Part shown: positions 1-11,633 of the stretch, piece after piece
How positions within the stretch are numbered: the stretch's first letter is position 1
Layout of the letters: every line of letters starts with the position of its first letter
Assembly (NCBI GenBank): GCA_900169235.1
Contig: FWCC01000203.1
Location: 62,001-126,000 of the forward strand
Direction: 5' to 3'
Origin: Zarea fungicola
Lineage: Eukaryota; Ascomycota; Sordariomycetes; Hypocreales; Cordycipitaceae
DNA length: 64,000 nucleotides
Notes under the pieces: model-generated
What the model was told of the DNA's origin: nothing
Database searches by the model: none
What the model saw: only the letters and a program-made list of their open reading frames with translations
Translations under genes and position numbers: made by a program

Positions 1-400
1 GGCCGGATTCTATATGCCGAGAAAGATGTATAGTCTTCAATGTGAAGATTTACTCCCAGTGTAATTTAAGAGATACCACAAAAAAAACCAGAATATTGCA
101 ATTGAAGAGCAAGGCCCAAACCCTGCTACGCTGTTTATTAACACACGAACTACTATTTACTAGACCAGGCTGCGATAGCGTGCTAATACCATGCCACGCT
201 ATACCGTTATCACCGACCGTTGGTCGTTATCAGGACGATTCAGGTGCCTAAATTCTCGGCTGTCCACTTCGGTTTCCGTTGGCAGCCTCTTTTGCGCCTG
301 CAACCCCACAATCTGACGCGGCTCTATTAAGAAGGCACCGTTGGGGGAGGGGGAGTTGTTGAAGAGCCGATGAACCAGGAGAATACATACTTCAGCTAAA
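1..400. other. intergenic, left edge
   Basis: I see no gene. Frames that cross it on the minus strand (199-795) are antisense to the gene starting at 401 and have no recognisable domain. This should hold the promoter of the 401-2046 locus. Confidence 0.5.
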
Positions 401-2046
401 ATGCTATTTTCGTCCATCATCGGCTCTGTGCTTGCCATCATCGCCCGTGCCCCCAATGCTGGTGGAGTAGGGAACGGTGATGACAGCCTGCGTCCGACCA
501 TTGAGAGCGCGCGCGCCAGGGCACATCCCATCTTCAGAGCCATCAACAACGCTGGCCGACAATGGGGCTCTGCAATGAACTGAACCACAATGGATTCGGC
601 TTTTTTCCCGCCATCATCCCTGCTGGTACCGTCTTGTATCATGGAAGCCCTGGTGACAAACCGCCAGCCACATTTGAGTGGCTCGCGTTTGAAGCTGAGC
701 ATGCCGAAGCTTTTGCGATAAGTGTGCGAATTGGAGCAAATGGAGAGCCAAAAGAACACAGCATACCCGGAAAGTTTGCTAAATCGCAACCACAAAAGAC
801 ACTTGCTCGAAATCGGCCGTCACCAAACTCGGCGGCAGGGTCTCGTGGTCCAGGCTACCTACATACCTACCAGGCCTCAAGAGATCTGCACGCACTGTAC
901 CTTGACGGCATGGCAGCTGCCAAAACAGACCTAGGAACTATGGACGCTGAGCTTTACGTCTTGTATGGAAAAAAGAATGAGCATTTCGAGGACGGCGAGT
1001 GGGTACGAGCTGAAGCCGTCTGCAAACTCATAACACAATGGGGGTACGATGGCTTTGTTCGCATGGAGGTCGGTTACGAATATGTTCACTGCGATTTCTC
1101 AAAAGATCTAGAAACCGTTTCTATTCTACCTGCATACCACTTTGACGGAGTGCTCAGTGCATCAACCATGGTGCTCTTCCAGTGGAGCAGAGCCGTTGCA
1201 GAAAACTACGACGGTATTGGCGCTGACCGCCTCAAGATTGACTACTCCTCCATGGTTTCTGGCCTCTTTTATCCCCTCAACATTACAACCATGGATCCAG
1301 AACGGCCGGATCTCATGCGTTTGGCTACCGCTGGGATGGACAATCTGCAAAAACTCAAGTCGGAGCTGGAGCGCATCAGCCGTGAACCAAGACGGTTCAC
1401 CGCAAACTGGCAGGCAGTGACTGATTCCGTAGTGCGACGATTTGGGAACAGATTAGCGTTCATGGCATCGGAGGATGCTACGCAAGAATACCTGCTGGAC
1501 GAGTTCGAGGCGGCATCGCGGACCTACATAGGTGCCCCTGTTGGCAATCGCGATTCGAGAGAGCCACTGACACCAGAAATGCTTGAGGCATCTATTATGC
1601 GATGCATCGAGGCGCCTTTGCTTCCCACAAGATTGCAGAAACCACAGTGGTCACGCGAAGATAAATTTATTGCCGCAGCGATGGAGGTCGTCATGGCGGA
1701 TATTTGCGCGGCTATTATCGGATCTTACAGCAGCCTGCGTAAAGCCGCACAGGATGATGCAGCCGAAGTAGGCAGAGAAGATGGAAATCACTTGTCTATG
1801 GCAGTAAAGCAGGCACATAGGGAAGTTCAGAATCTCACAAGGACACTTGGCTGGAGTAAGTGGAAGCAGGTAAGACCATGTGCGGTCGACGAACTAATGT
1901 TTACTATTATGTGGCCGTTTGGAAATGAAGAGGACTATTTTGAGCCCGGATGCCGCTCCATTAAAGAAATGCAGCTCCGAAGGGATACATACTTTCGAGA
2001 CCACTTTCCCGGAGGAGGTGGCCCCGGACGTCGCCCGCAAGAGTAG
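401..2046 (+). pseudogene. uncharacterised secreted fungal protein, frameshifted
   Basis: An ORF opens at 401 with a signal-peptide-like start (MLFSSIIGSVLAIIARAPN) and reads to GRQWGSAMN before hitting TGA at 581-583. The protein continues in another frame (HNGFGFFPAIIPAGTVLYHG) and stays open to 2046, about 490 residues. The two halves fit one family of large fungal proteins of unknown function that I recognise by the RQWGS...HNG..FFPA, EWLAFE.EHAEAFA and GYLHTY...YLDGMAA segments. The break needs one missing base, or two extra, at about 575-586. There is no room for an intron and no homopolymer there. It is either a young pseudogene or a sequencing or assembly error. Function is unknown; secretion is inferred only from the N-terminus. 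Low-complexity residues 70-95 of the second frame could hide a small intron. Confidence 0.7.
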
Positions 2047-2905
2047 AGGAGCTAGCCGACGCCAAAATAATTCAACGTGTAATGTTCCTTTTCGACAGAC
2101 TATACTTTGCCAAAGATGTTTTTATGAACTGCTGTATGACAAGGTGACGGAAAGACGGATACGATCCGAAATCTCATTGACCCCATACAAGTAGTTGTTA
2201 CACCAGAAACAATCTTTACGGCACATGCCGAAAAAGAATAGGAAGTACGGACGACCGCCCATTTCTTTTACTTAGGGACAATACAGCTCGCTTCTTAGCG
2301 AACTCTTCTGGCCAGAAAATTCTAAAGATAGAGCTCGCCCCCAACCTCCCCGAACAAATGCGGCTCATGTGTCGAGGCGCCCGGCTCGATCCTGTGCGAC
2401 CATGCCAGCTGGACTCGATGTACAACATATTTTTCTTAGGACCATATCCGTATAAACCAAAGAAGCGAGCCAATTGGGTCACTGAAGAGCAGGGTATATG
2501 GGTGGCACTGTGATACCAGGTGCCTAGATTCCTTGCGCCTGCCTGGCATATTCCTCGATCCCAGCTGAAGACTCCGTTGCGTCGTGCACGCGGGAGACAA
2601 AGAGGTACTTTCCTCATATTCCTGTCACAAGTACACCCTTTTTCCTGTGTGTGCTTTGCTTTTCCCTTTCCCTTTGCCACTTGTGACAAAACAAAGTGAA
2701 GACAAAGTACCTGCTCCTTTTTCCTTTTGCCGATCTCGCCTCTTCTCTCCCAAGAAACTCCGGTCAGTATGATTCGGCATCGTCATTCTTAAACACTGGC
2801 CTTGTCTTGGCCCCAAGGTCGGGCTCTAGATGTGCGCTCCATCTCACCCTTTTCTTTTCTTTTTCTTACTATCTTCACCTGATTCTCCGTGGCCCATCGC
2901 CGAAC
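2047..2905. other. intergenic and promoter of the Zn2Cys6 gene
   Basis: No gene is supported. The last 300 bases before 2906 are rich in CT runs (for example 2836-2880), as is usual for fungal core promoters and 5' leaders. An in-frame upstream ATG at 2696 would add 70 residues without a recognisable domain, so I treat it as leader. Confidence 0.5.
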
Positions 2906-4743
2906 ATGCCGGAAGTTGTGAACCGAAAGGCTTGTGATCGTTGCCACGAGCAGAAGCTTGGGTGCAAGCGACTCCCAGATGGCCGATGTGAACGGTGCGT
3001 CAAAATGAAGATGGAATGCAAGTCCAGTCCCTCTCTTCGGGACGCAAAGAAGCAGCATCAACAACAGCAGCCACTGAAGAATGGTTCCCAGTTCAGGAAG
3101 CCGGACCAACAGCAGCACGAAGAGCGAGCAACACCAGATCGGGTCAACTTCACAGAGAGGCAAGCAAGTGTATCCCAGCACCCGTACACACAAATACAAA
3201 GCCGGCAACATCCCAATGTTTTTGAGCCGTTGCAACAGGGTGCAGAGCGCCGTCTGCCGAAGCGGAGACGGACGGGAAGTGATAATCATCTTGTGAGACG
3301 TGACGCGAGTAAGTGCCAAGGAAAAATGAGCCATATGCTTTGCCCCGAGCCGCGCCACTATACACAGGACCCCATCAATCATTGCCAATTGTTTCTGAAT
3401 TACAACCAAAATGGATATTAAATAATTTATTTGTGGAAGTACTTCCAATAGTAACAACAAGTGCGAGTACAGATCTCGGGACACTGGGTCATCTGAGCAC
3501 TGGATCGCAGCCGATCACCGCCTTGGGTGACGGTGTTGTGAGTATGGAGAATATTGTGTACCAAGATCTATCCCAGCCGTCGATGCCACCAGGGCCTTTA
3601 TTACCGGCTCAACTACCCTCTGCAATCGGGGACTACTTTCTTGTTCATCAAGAGTTTCCGGATCACTGGGACAACCGACAGTTGCATGACGAGCCATCCC
3701 AGCTGCACCACAACTATCCAGCTAAGCTTTACTACGAAAACAATCAACAAGTCCTTCCCCAGGCAGCAGTCCGCCCTTCTATTGTACCAGATCCTGTGGT
3801 CAGCCCCCAGCAATTCGCCTTCAGCTCTTCAACGGATCATCGGCAGCATTATTACCGTAATACACCAGCTCTCAGCTCAAACAGACGTGCTGTGGTCTCC
3901 GAGCGAAGTCACATAGCACCATTAGTGCCGGGTCGACGAAGGTCTCGCTCCAGACATATAAAGTTCGACTTGCAAATTAATAATTCAAGTAAAGTTTCAC
4001 AGGATAATCAAACTGATTTGATCATCATGGATCAAGTTCTTGAAGTATATAACCGAGTTGGGGTGCTCTCTGCAAGCCTCAAGCGCGTCATTCGTGGTGA
4101 AGCACCTAACGCCGACTCGCAAGAAAATCCAGACATCTTCACGGTTGCAGAGCTCTATCGTCATACAAATACGCTCGTCGACATTCTCGAGCGACTGGCT
4201 ACGGCAAGAAATGGGCTTAATCGAGGCAATGGAGCGCAGTTCGCTTCGGAGCTCTCAGAGTCCAATAGAATGCTCATGTTGTCCCTCTACGTGCTTCTAT
4301 TGGAAATGTTTGATGAGCTCTTCTGCCTGGTTCGTTCTCACTTGGCGAGGGCGGACCCCAAGAGGGACGAGTTATTTTTCCCGTCTGGGCTTCTCCCCAA
4401 GATGAATATCGGCGATGCAGCCCTTGGCGTGCATCCGGCTTTTCACATGTCCATGACTGTGGAACTGGCGATGCAATATCTCAACAGGCTACGCGATGCA
4501 AAGAAGTCGTTGGGATTAACCAAGTTGGGGAATGGTAACGGGACCAGAAGCGATGGATCTAGTGCGTCGGACGGCCTGGCATCATCATCTTATACGAATG
4601 GTGTCGATGCTAAACCTAGCAAAATTCGAAGCCAAGAGGACGCGCTTAGTCATAGTCTACAACATCTCATGGGGGAGCTTGATAATTACATGGATGCCAT
4701 GGACGGTATTGATGCAGGGGCGGCCGGTGCCCAGGCGAAGTAG
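2906..4743 (+). CDS. Zn2Cys6 transcription factor
   Basis: A fungal binuclear zinc cluster regulator, expected to be nuclear and DNA-binding. The start at 2906 puts the motif ACDRCHEQKLGC...CERCVKMKMEC at residues 10-38, with spacing C-X2-C-X6-C-X7-C-X2-C-X6-C. A Gln-rich, basic linker follows (HQQQQP, LPKRRRTG, a possible nuclear signal). One intron is inferred: donor GTAAGT at 3309; acceptor most simply after 3451 (CCAATAG), although AG at 3472 or 3439 keeps the same frame. The second exon runs to 4743. Its C-terminal half (about 4020-4530) is helical and resembles the regulatory domain of AflR-like factors, without a sharp motif, and ends in a Ser/Gly-rich linker and acidic tail. The product is about 560 residues. 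No enzyme cluster lies beside it, so its target is unknown. Confidence 0.8.
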
Positions 4744-5053
4744 CTGTACTTGTTCCTTTCTAATGTGTTTACAGCGAGGGAGGCATTTTCAATGGCGGGG
4801 AAATCTGATTGCTGTTTATGAAGGGGGAATGTTGATATAGATATATACAGGCTCAACATATAAGTTCAACCATTTGATCATTTTTATTTAGTAAAATTAA
4901 GTAATGGGAGGCTGTGAGGGTTTTACAAAGATGAGCTATTAAATGAATGAGTTAAATAAAGTGCGGGATCTTCCTTAATATAACCCAAAGAAAATATACA
5001 TGATTGAGAAAGGACAAACCATCCTCCCTCCCCGCCCTTTTTTTTTTTTTTTT
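4744..5053. other. convergent intergenic
   Basis: An AT-rich stretch between the 3' ends of two convergent genes, with a 17-base T run at 5038-5054 that abuts the stop codon of the minus-strand gene. No ORF is supported. Confidence 0.5.
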
Positions 5054-5494
5054 TCAAAACTGATACCAAATCGAATGGCAACCGGATTCGACGTTGTTCC
5101 ATTGGCAAGTGCGCGTGTCAGTTAACTGAAATTGCTGCGCCCAAGTGTTGCCAAAACTGACAGAAATAACATCGTCAAACTCATAGCCAAGTCCAAAGGT
5201 CCACGTCTCAGAGACAGCAAAGCTTGCTGCGATTGCTTCTGTACATTGGTTACAGTAAAGGCAGTTTCCAACCTGACTCCAGTATTGATACCAATAGCCC
5301 GAATTGGACGTATCATACCACTTCTGGGTCTCATAGGTACAAACTGGGGGGGCCGACTCCCGCTTCGTCAGGCCGCTGACGAATTCAGCGAAGCCATTAT
5401 GAACAGGGTCACCAGGCTTACGTTCAATACTGGGGATATTGTGACGAAGGCGGGTGTTCTCGAGAAAGTTTAATATCAATGCGATTTTCGACAT
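5054..5494 (-). CDS. small Cys-rich probably secreted protein
   Basis: A 146-residue reading frame. The core (from CTYETQKWYDT, through YWYQYWSQVGNCLYCNQC, to CQWNNVESGCHSIWYQF) resembles a fungal family of small secreted proteins with aromatic-rich WY..W..VG.C.YC segments and conserved Cys. TKRES before the core looks like a Kex2-type propeptide site. The N-terminus (MSKIALILNFLEN) is a poor signal peptide: only about nine hydrophobic residues. The true start may lie on an upstream exon, since a branch-point-like CCTAAC and a GGTCAG acceptor lie just upstream on this strand (about 5510-5535), or the signal peptide may have decayed. The C-terminus stops against a T run and may be a little short. 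Function is unknown. Confidence 0.6.
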   Translation of the reverse strand: MSKIALILNFLENTRLRHNIPSIERKPGDPVHNGFAEFVSGLTKRESAPPVCTYETQKWYDTSNSGYWYQYWSQVGNCLYCNQCTEAIAASFAVSETWTFGLGYEFDDVISVSFGNTWAQQFQLTDTRTCQWNNVESGCHSIWYQF

Positions 5495-8400
5495 TAGTAT
5501 TGTTCTGACCGAGCAAGAGGTATGTTAGGCTCATTCATGGTCAATGAGGAAAAGAAAAGCAGTATAATATGGCTCAATAGCTAGCCAAACTGCATGTTGT
5601 GATTACCACTGCCGCCGAGATCGCATGCTTAGCCAGGTTCGATAATACTAAAACCCTGACTCTTCACATAGCAACAGATGGATTTGGCCCATATCATATG
5701 AATGTCTCCAGTCCCAAAAGGTATATCTTCGGATACATCACTCGTTGCTGCGGGCACTTCTTCCTTCAGACATCTGACGGCCTTTATCCACAGTATTGTG
5801 CTTGAAACACTACGAACTGATACTGGTTAGGACTTTCTCTCGCGTTATTATTTTCTATAGTAAATGTAAGGCAGCAACCCCTTAAGAAAACGTCCTCCAT
5901 TAGTCACCGATAAGGTTGACCAGCAAGCGCAGTCTACATGAATGAGATGTTCATCCGGTTTCACCTTTTAATGGAAAGCATCAGATCCAGAGACCAGGCC
6001 GAAATGTGCTGTGTCTCGTTTAGCAAATTTGCAAGAACTTTCTTGGTCACTGACAGTAGCTTGGGCTGGGAGATGGTGCTCTCAACCGGCTGTTTTGTTT
6101 TTAGTAACTTGCTGATCTTCAAAATCTAACTACTTCTAGAACAGAAATTCATTTCCTATATACATATTAAGATTCAAACGAAAGACGTTATGCACAATAA
6201 CTGTTGTGACCCGACATCTCGTATCCCTGGCAGACTGTCGTCGCTCAAGCGGTGCCCGACGGGGGCCTGCAGCCGATATCAGGCTTCCATCGATACGCTG
6301 CTTGACCAGTCAAGTCAAAAGTCACAAAAGTTTCGCTAGAATTGAGTGAAGTATGGCACAAGATGGGAAAACCAGTATACTGAAAGCTAGCTTCGACGTC
6401 GCATGGAAAAATCACCGTACGTTCACGACTATCACGGATCTCAAGCTACCAATAGCTTGTCTCACATTCTTTTCTCACATTTCGTTTTGGCCAAGTTGAG
6501 ATTGTCATCTGTAGAGTAGCAAGTAAATTTAACTTGTCGTTGAGAATTTCCGCATTAATGAACAAGACTGAATTACTTTGAAGATCATCCGTCTTATACT
6601 TCTTGCTGCGTATAATAACAGTGAGAGCCGTGGCACTATCGAGCCTACCGGCAGCCTTTATAGTTAGGAGTAGGAGCTTGCCATTACTCAACCGCGTAGG
6701 CTGGCCTGTCTCCTAGAAGGCCATAACTAGATGGCTGGCCTTTAGTAGTCTAGCAGGCACCTCATTAGTGAACTATTTGATTCTTTTCATGTGCACATAT
6801 ATAGGTATCAATGGAACATGAATTGTAGTTCATCGAAAGAAGAGGGAGCCCCAACGCCTCTGAAGCAAGTGGGCAACAATCACGACTGTGGAGCGTTTTC
6901 TATTTCATTTTTGCGCAATCATTTGAACCTGTGCTGGAGTAAAAGACTGACCGGCAGATTAAATGAAATATGAAACAAGTTCTGGATTGTATCATCCTAC
7001 AGGGGAATGAGTTGAGACGCTCGTCGCAAAGCTACAGTCGTGACCAGTTAGTGCTTGGATCCCCCGCTTGCTTCAGCTACGACTAGGCTTGTTATCTTCG
7101 TCCTTTTCCTTCTGCCTCTTTCTACGGCACCCTCGACGAGAATTCAAACACTATTTAATACCACAGTTCTCACTAGTAGTGCTACGCTATTCATCTCTTA
7201 CACCCTCGTTCTGGCTAGCGGTTAGTAAACCTATATCATGTTGGAACTTGTTGCGGAATAGTACGGAAATGATAGCACCTGGCACCAAAGGGTGAAGAGC
7301 GCTAACTAAGTTAGTTAGTTAAGTGAACAAGTGGATGATGGTGGAAAATTGGCGAGGTACATGCGTAACTATCCCACACGGGCTGGACCCATCCCATATT
7401 CGCGGCATCCGCTTCCGTGGTTAGCTTCAAGCGGAGCGGACCCAGGAAGCTAAGACGGGGAAGCGACGGCACCCTGTCGCAAGACGCTGAAGAAAGTGGT
7501 GTCTGTTTTATTTATTTTCATTTTCTTCTGATTTGTCATGTATTGCAGCCATCATTATTTGGATTTCCGGGAAGCGCGTTTGATTTGGCCTACACCGGCT
7601 CAAAGAACACAAGGTGGGCTTTTGGTTCGCGTGCTGGCAACCTGACCCTGTCAGTGCCTTTCCCCATCCTGGATGCAGATCTCTGAGGGTGTGGGTAGTT
7701 ATGACCTGTAACATACATGCTGCATTCCCGAAAACCTGGGACCCAACTAATGAAAACTTGGTGGCCGCAGCAACCCAGGTGCCTGGTAGTTGATGGACAA
7801 GAGAGAGAGAGAGAGAAGAAGAGAGAGCATGTGAATGACAAGCCGCTAGTAGGCTGTCATGCTTGCTCGTTCTACTAATAACGACGGCATATTGCGTCTG
7901 CCATCTAAAATCGTTCGTATTACTCTGATGATCCGTGAAATATATTTACTTTGCAGCAGAGAATTAGCAGAAAACAAGCAGACATTTTCACCGCGTGCCT
8001 GAACCCGGTGACGTAGTTTTTTGTTCTTTCTTTTTCTCCCCTCGGCAGTTTTCCGACCTCATGGCTATAGGCGGTGTATATATCATCTTGAACTATAAAC
8101 GATGACGATATCATCGTTAAGCAGAATAAAAAGCAAAGTGAGCGAGCGGACGTAGGGGATCCATCCCTACAATTTTCGGGGCGACGAGATGGTGGCGCAA
8201 CAGAGACAAAAAAGGCAAGTAACTTGTTAGTTAGTTAACAAGTCAAAAAGCTGGGACTCTGGCGCGGGACTACTACAACGCCACCATATCCATGGGCACC
8301 CCTGCCGCCCATCAGTTTACACTGGACGACGGTGACGAAGATGGTACGCTACCGACTCGTTTCCCCCAGCCAGCTAGCTAGTCAGGGCGAAGTCAAGCAT

Positions 8401-9734
8401 CCAATTCAGCCGCTCCAGGAACAGTAGTGGAAGGAAGAAACGATCTCTTTAGCGCTTTGAGTAAGCAAAATTTGACGAAGAACTCGTCTTATCTATACGC
8501 CTCATATCAACCGCGGTGGTGTGAGAGATTATGCAATACAATCCTGACATGTAATGTAAATCTCGTACTTTCTCTGAAGCGGGCAAAAACTACGTGGACG
8601 ACCAGTTAACAGCCTCTGTTTCAAAAGTGGACAAGATAACAAACCCATCATATTTAGTCGATGCCTCCAAGTTCCCCCTTGCATCAAAAAAAAAAAATAT
8701 GTATCCGAAAAACAAGCGAAATATGAGCGTGGGAATAAGCTTCCTAGAACCGCGGCCGTTTGATTTGCCTCACTTCCAAGGTCCCCCACACGGTGCCCCA
8801 TGATACGCTTCACGAGCCAATCCATTGTCTGGGCTTTTACGAACTGTAGTTTGTTGTCATGAACCTAGTATTGAGCGTTCGAGGAAAGGTCGGCTGATAG
8901 AATCAGCAACGTTGACCGACGGAGAGGTTCATACAACTCTCGACAATGTCCAAAAAAATAACAACAGAAAATTCTACACGTTGAAAACTTCCATGGCAGA
9001 AGATATGAATGAACATGACAGCGAAAACTGAGCCAGCTTTGAAGTCCAGTGAACTGTTATTAAAGCGTTGCCTTCGAATCTTAGCATCACCGACGTGCAG
9101 TCTCCCAAGCGAGCTCTCCTGTGGCAGAATGAAGCGTACGATGTTACCCAATGAGGTAATAAACAATAGTCGCCAAAAAGAAAATATCGTAATTCGTAGC
9201 TCAATGCAGTATATAGATTCAGATCCATTTGGAGTCACAGGCGGCGTCCATGGGTTCAGCCGTAAATACCTACTCGATTGACTAGGGCAGTGCAGCATGG
9301 CATGTCGCTATACATTTCAGCGTTCCCCTTTGTAGTTTTGTATCAAATTCGGCTGAAAATATTTAGCTGGAATCTGCTAGCTTCATGTACACTGGAGATA
9401 TTCGCCAGTTAGCCAAACCGCAAAAGACCGACCCTTGTGGATGTAGGAAACACGCGCTGGGTCTACGCAAGACACTTGGCATCATAATGCTGAAGAATTA
9501 TAAGGCTTTCAAAAAGCCTCACCGTCAATTATTGGCATTTAAACCACTGTGGCGAAGAAAAATATAGCTTGATCACGTCCAAGATGTTGATCCATCAGCT
9601 TCTCCATAGTGGTAGCTTTCCTTGAGGAGACCAAGCTGCATCCAATGGCGGCATAGACTTTAGAAAATTATAAATATCATCCAAATTACCCACATACAAA
9701 GTCAAATGTCTTTACAAGCAAGATCGCTTTTTGA
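5495..9734. other. gene-poor region
   Basis: I find no gene I can support. Frames are short and lack domains. The part at 6440-6780 is broken and AT-biased and could be an old repeat remnant. GTTA-rich tracts occur at 7300-7325 and 8222-8243. A GA run at 7800-7828 and an A run at 8688-8697 are simple-sequence. A short frame beginning at 8292 (MGTPAAHQFTLDDGDEDG) ends at a GTACGC donor-like site, but no second exon follows. Confidence 0.5.
8222..8243. repeat. short perfect inverted repeat
   Basis: ACTTGTTA at 8222-8229 and TAACAAGT at 8236-8243 are exact reverse complements around the 6-base loop GTTAGT. A related GTTAGTTAGTTAAGT tract lies at 7310-7324. It could be a protein-binding palindrome or the end of a decayed element; no ORF is attached. 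Confidence 0.5.
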
Positions 9735-10496
9735 AGCAACAGGATTGAAACCTCCGACTGCATCAACGGCGGGGCGGCAACTGCGAATGGTACCGCCAAC
9801 GGTGGTGATAAAATTCAGGACCGCACCTCTACAAGTTTTATTGATCATATCCCTGATTACGAGCGCTGGTAGGCTCGTGGCCTCATCTACATCTACGATC
9901 TACACCTACGCGCGGCGGTTCCTCAATGCTACAATCACAACTTTCAGAACACGCAGACCAGCACGGTTATGCCCCGCGGCGATTGCGGACTCTACTGGAA
10001 TGAGGACCGCGCAGTGCATGAATGTCATTGCCAACGAGCTGTACCTGTCCGTCGCCGCCTTGCTCACCAGCAAAGTCGTCATCCTCGGCAGCCCAATGGA
10101 GCTGTACCGAGGCCATGGGCAACTGAGGCTATCTGAACCGTGCCAGCACTGTTCCCGCGGCGTTTTTGGAGAGTCGTATCGACAGCGTCGCCGTCCGAGA
10201 GCGGGGTTGATCACTGCAGCTGTTCAAAGGCATCGTGACATGCAGTCTTGGCCATCTCTGTCAAGACTCACCGAGCAACGACATCATCTCGCGCAACATG
10301 GACTGCTGCTTTGAAAACGGTCGCAGCGGCGACGGCAATAATAAGTTGGGGCCGCTCTGGACAGGCCCGGTATTATTACCAAGCCACCGGAAATTCGCAA
10401 AGCAGCGCGCGCGCGGAAGCAGTCGCCGTCGCATACCAGTAAAGAAAAGCATTGCTAGCAGTCGGGGTATTCTCGAAACAGTAGAGATGAAGGAGT
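9735..10496 (+). pseudogene. degenerate coding remnant, Cys-containing protein
   Basis: Protein-like segments follow one another here in different frames. One frame carries CINGGAATANGTANGG, RTSTSFIDHIPDYERW, a TAG at 9870-9872, then GLIYIYDLHLRAAVPQCYNH and RGDCGLYWNEDRAVHECHC up to about 10040. A second frame carries FKGIVTCSLGHLCQDSP and DIISRNMDCCFENGRSG at about 10220-10330. A third ends in SARAEAVAVAYQ with TAA near 10440. Composition and Cys content look like a real former protein rather than chance, and several frameshifts plus an in-frame stop would be needed. I do not recognise the family. A gene with several introns is the alternative, but I found no convincing splice pairs. Confidence 0.35.
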
Positions 10497-11608
10497 AATC
10501 TCTCCGTATCTGGATTTGTTGCATTGCGCATATGCTTGGAAGCAAAAATAAATCAAGTCATGGCCAGGAAAACCAAGGCCAGTGAACTGGTTTTCCGCAA
10601 GCCCGTGAGATTATGTATGTACATGTTGGAGGTAATGAGGCGGCCACTGACACTAGCTCAACGAAATAAGGATCCTGCCCCCAACTAGGCAGTATTCTGG
10701 AAGCTCCAAAAAGCCGTAACTAGCTGTCGGGTTGCAGGAGCGGATGGTTGGTTGTGGCTGGCCGTACCCGGTCCTTGTCGCCTCGTGGGAGGCTGGGCGT
10801 GCAGTTCCCCGTCCCGCGGCCGATAGGAAGAAACCGGTTCACCACGTTGTCTGCTGATATTAAAGGCCGGCGGCACAGACATTATGTGGGAAGCCAAGAG
10901 CTGGAATACTGGTTTAAAATAATTATAAAGACCAAAGAGTCCCATTTTCCTATTTATTTAAAATTGCCGGTTCCCCGCTGTGGCTCGTAGGCAAGAGGAG
11001 TGGAATTCCCGAGGGCATGGCACCCGCCGCCCACACGACAAAGCAAAACTAGTCCGCTTTTAGCGTGCAGAAAGAACCAGTTGCCAGGATGGCCCGAGCC
11101 GTCCGTCCGCTGGTAAACACTTGACTCACTCCACTGAGCGTGACCCGCTGTGGAACAGGTCTACCACTGCCGTGGGCGGGAAATCCAGTCTGAAAGAGTC
11201 AGTTGAGTTGGGGCGAAGGCGAGGCGAGGCGAGGCGAAATGGGCGCCTCGTCAATCATGTTGGAGGTAAAAACTTGCTTGGTCGGGCTAGTCGAAGCTCC
11301 AGTCGTGCCAGGACCCGGCGTTTTAGGTAGAACCTTGCCCGTCAAGATGATTGGCCATGGGATACTCTAGGACCAACGGCTAGGAGGTATTATGCGGATG
11401 GGTACCGCGAGCTTGGCATGGGGTCTGTTCCAGTTTGTCGGGATTTCGTATCCTTGTGCTGTGAGGCCTTCCGCTACTGCTATATACATACAGCTGTGGC
11501 GTGCAACCAAGCCGTCGCAAAAAGTGGTTGGGCATTTAACCCTTGCTAGTAGTTATTATACGGTTGAGGATACTACCAGTATGATGCAAAGAGGACCGTC
11601 CAAGGCGT

Positions 11609-11633
11609 TGTGTGTGTGTGTGTGTGTGTGTGT
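11609..11633. repeat. (TG)n microsatellite
   Basis: About twelve uninterrupted TG units. Length polymorphism between isolates is to be expected. Confidence 0.9.

Noticed and set aside
199..795. 198-codon minus-strand frame at the left edge
   Set aside because: It is antisense to the conserved protein encoded on the plus strand and has no domain of its own.
2216..2816. Minus-strand frames upstream of the first Zn2Cys6 gene
   Set aside because: They lie in a promoter-like CT/GA-rich stretch and lack protein-like composition.
8292..8344. Possible first exon (MGTPAAHQFTLDDGDEDG) ending at a donor-like GTACGC
   Set aside because: No acceptor with a protein-like continuing frame was found downstream.
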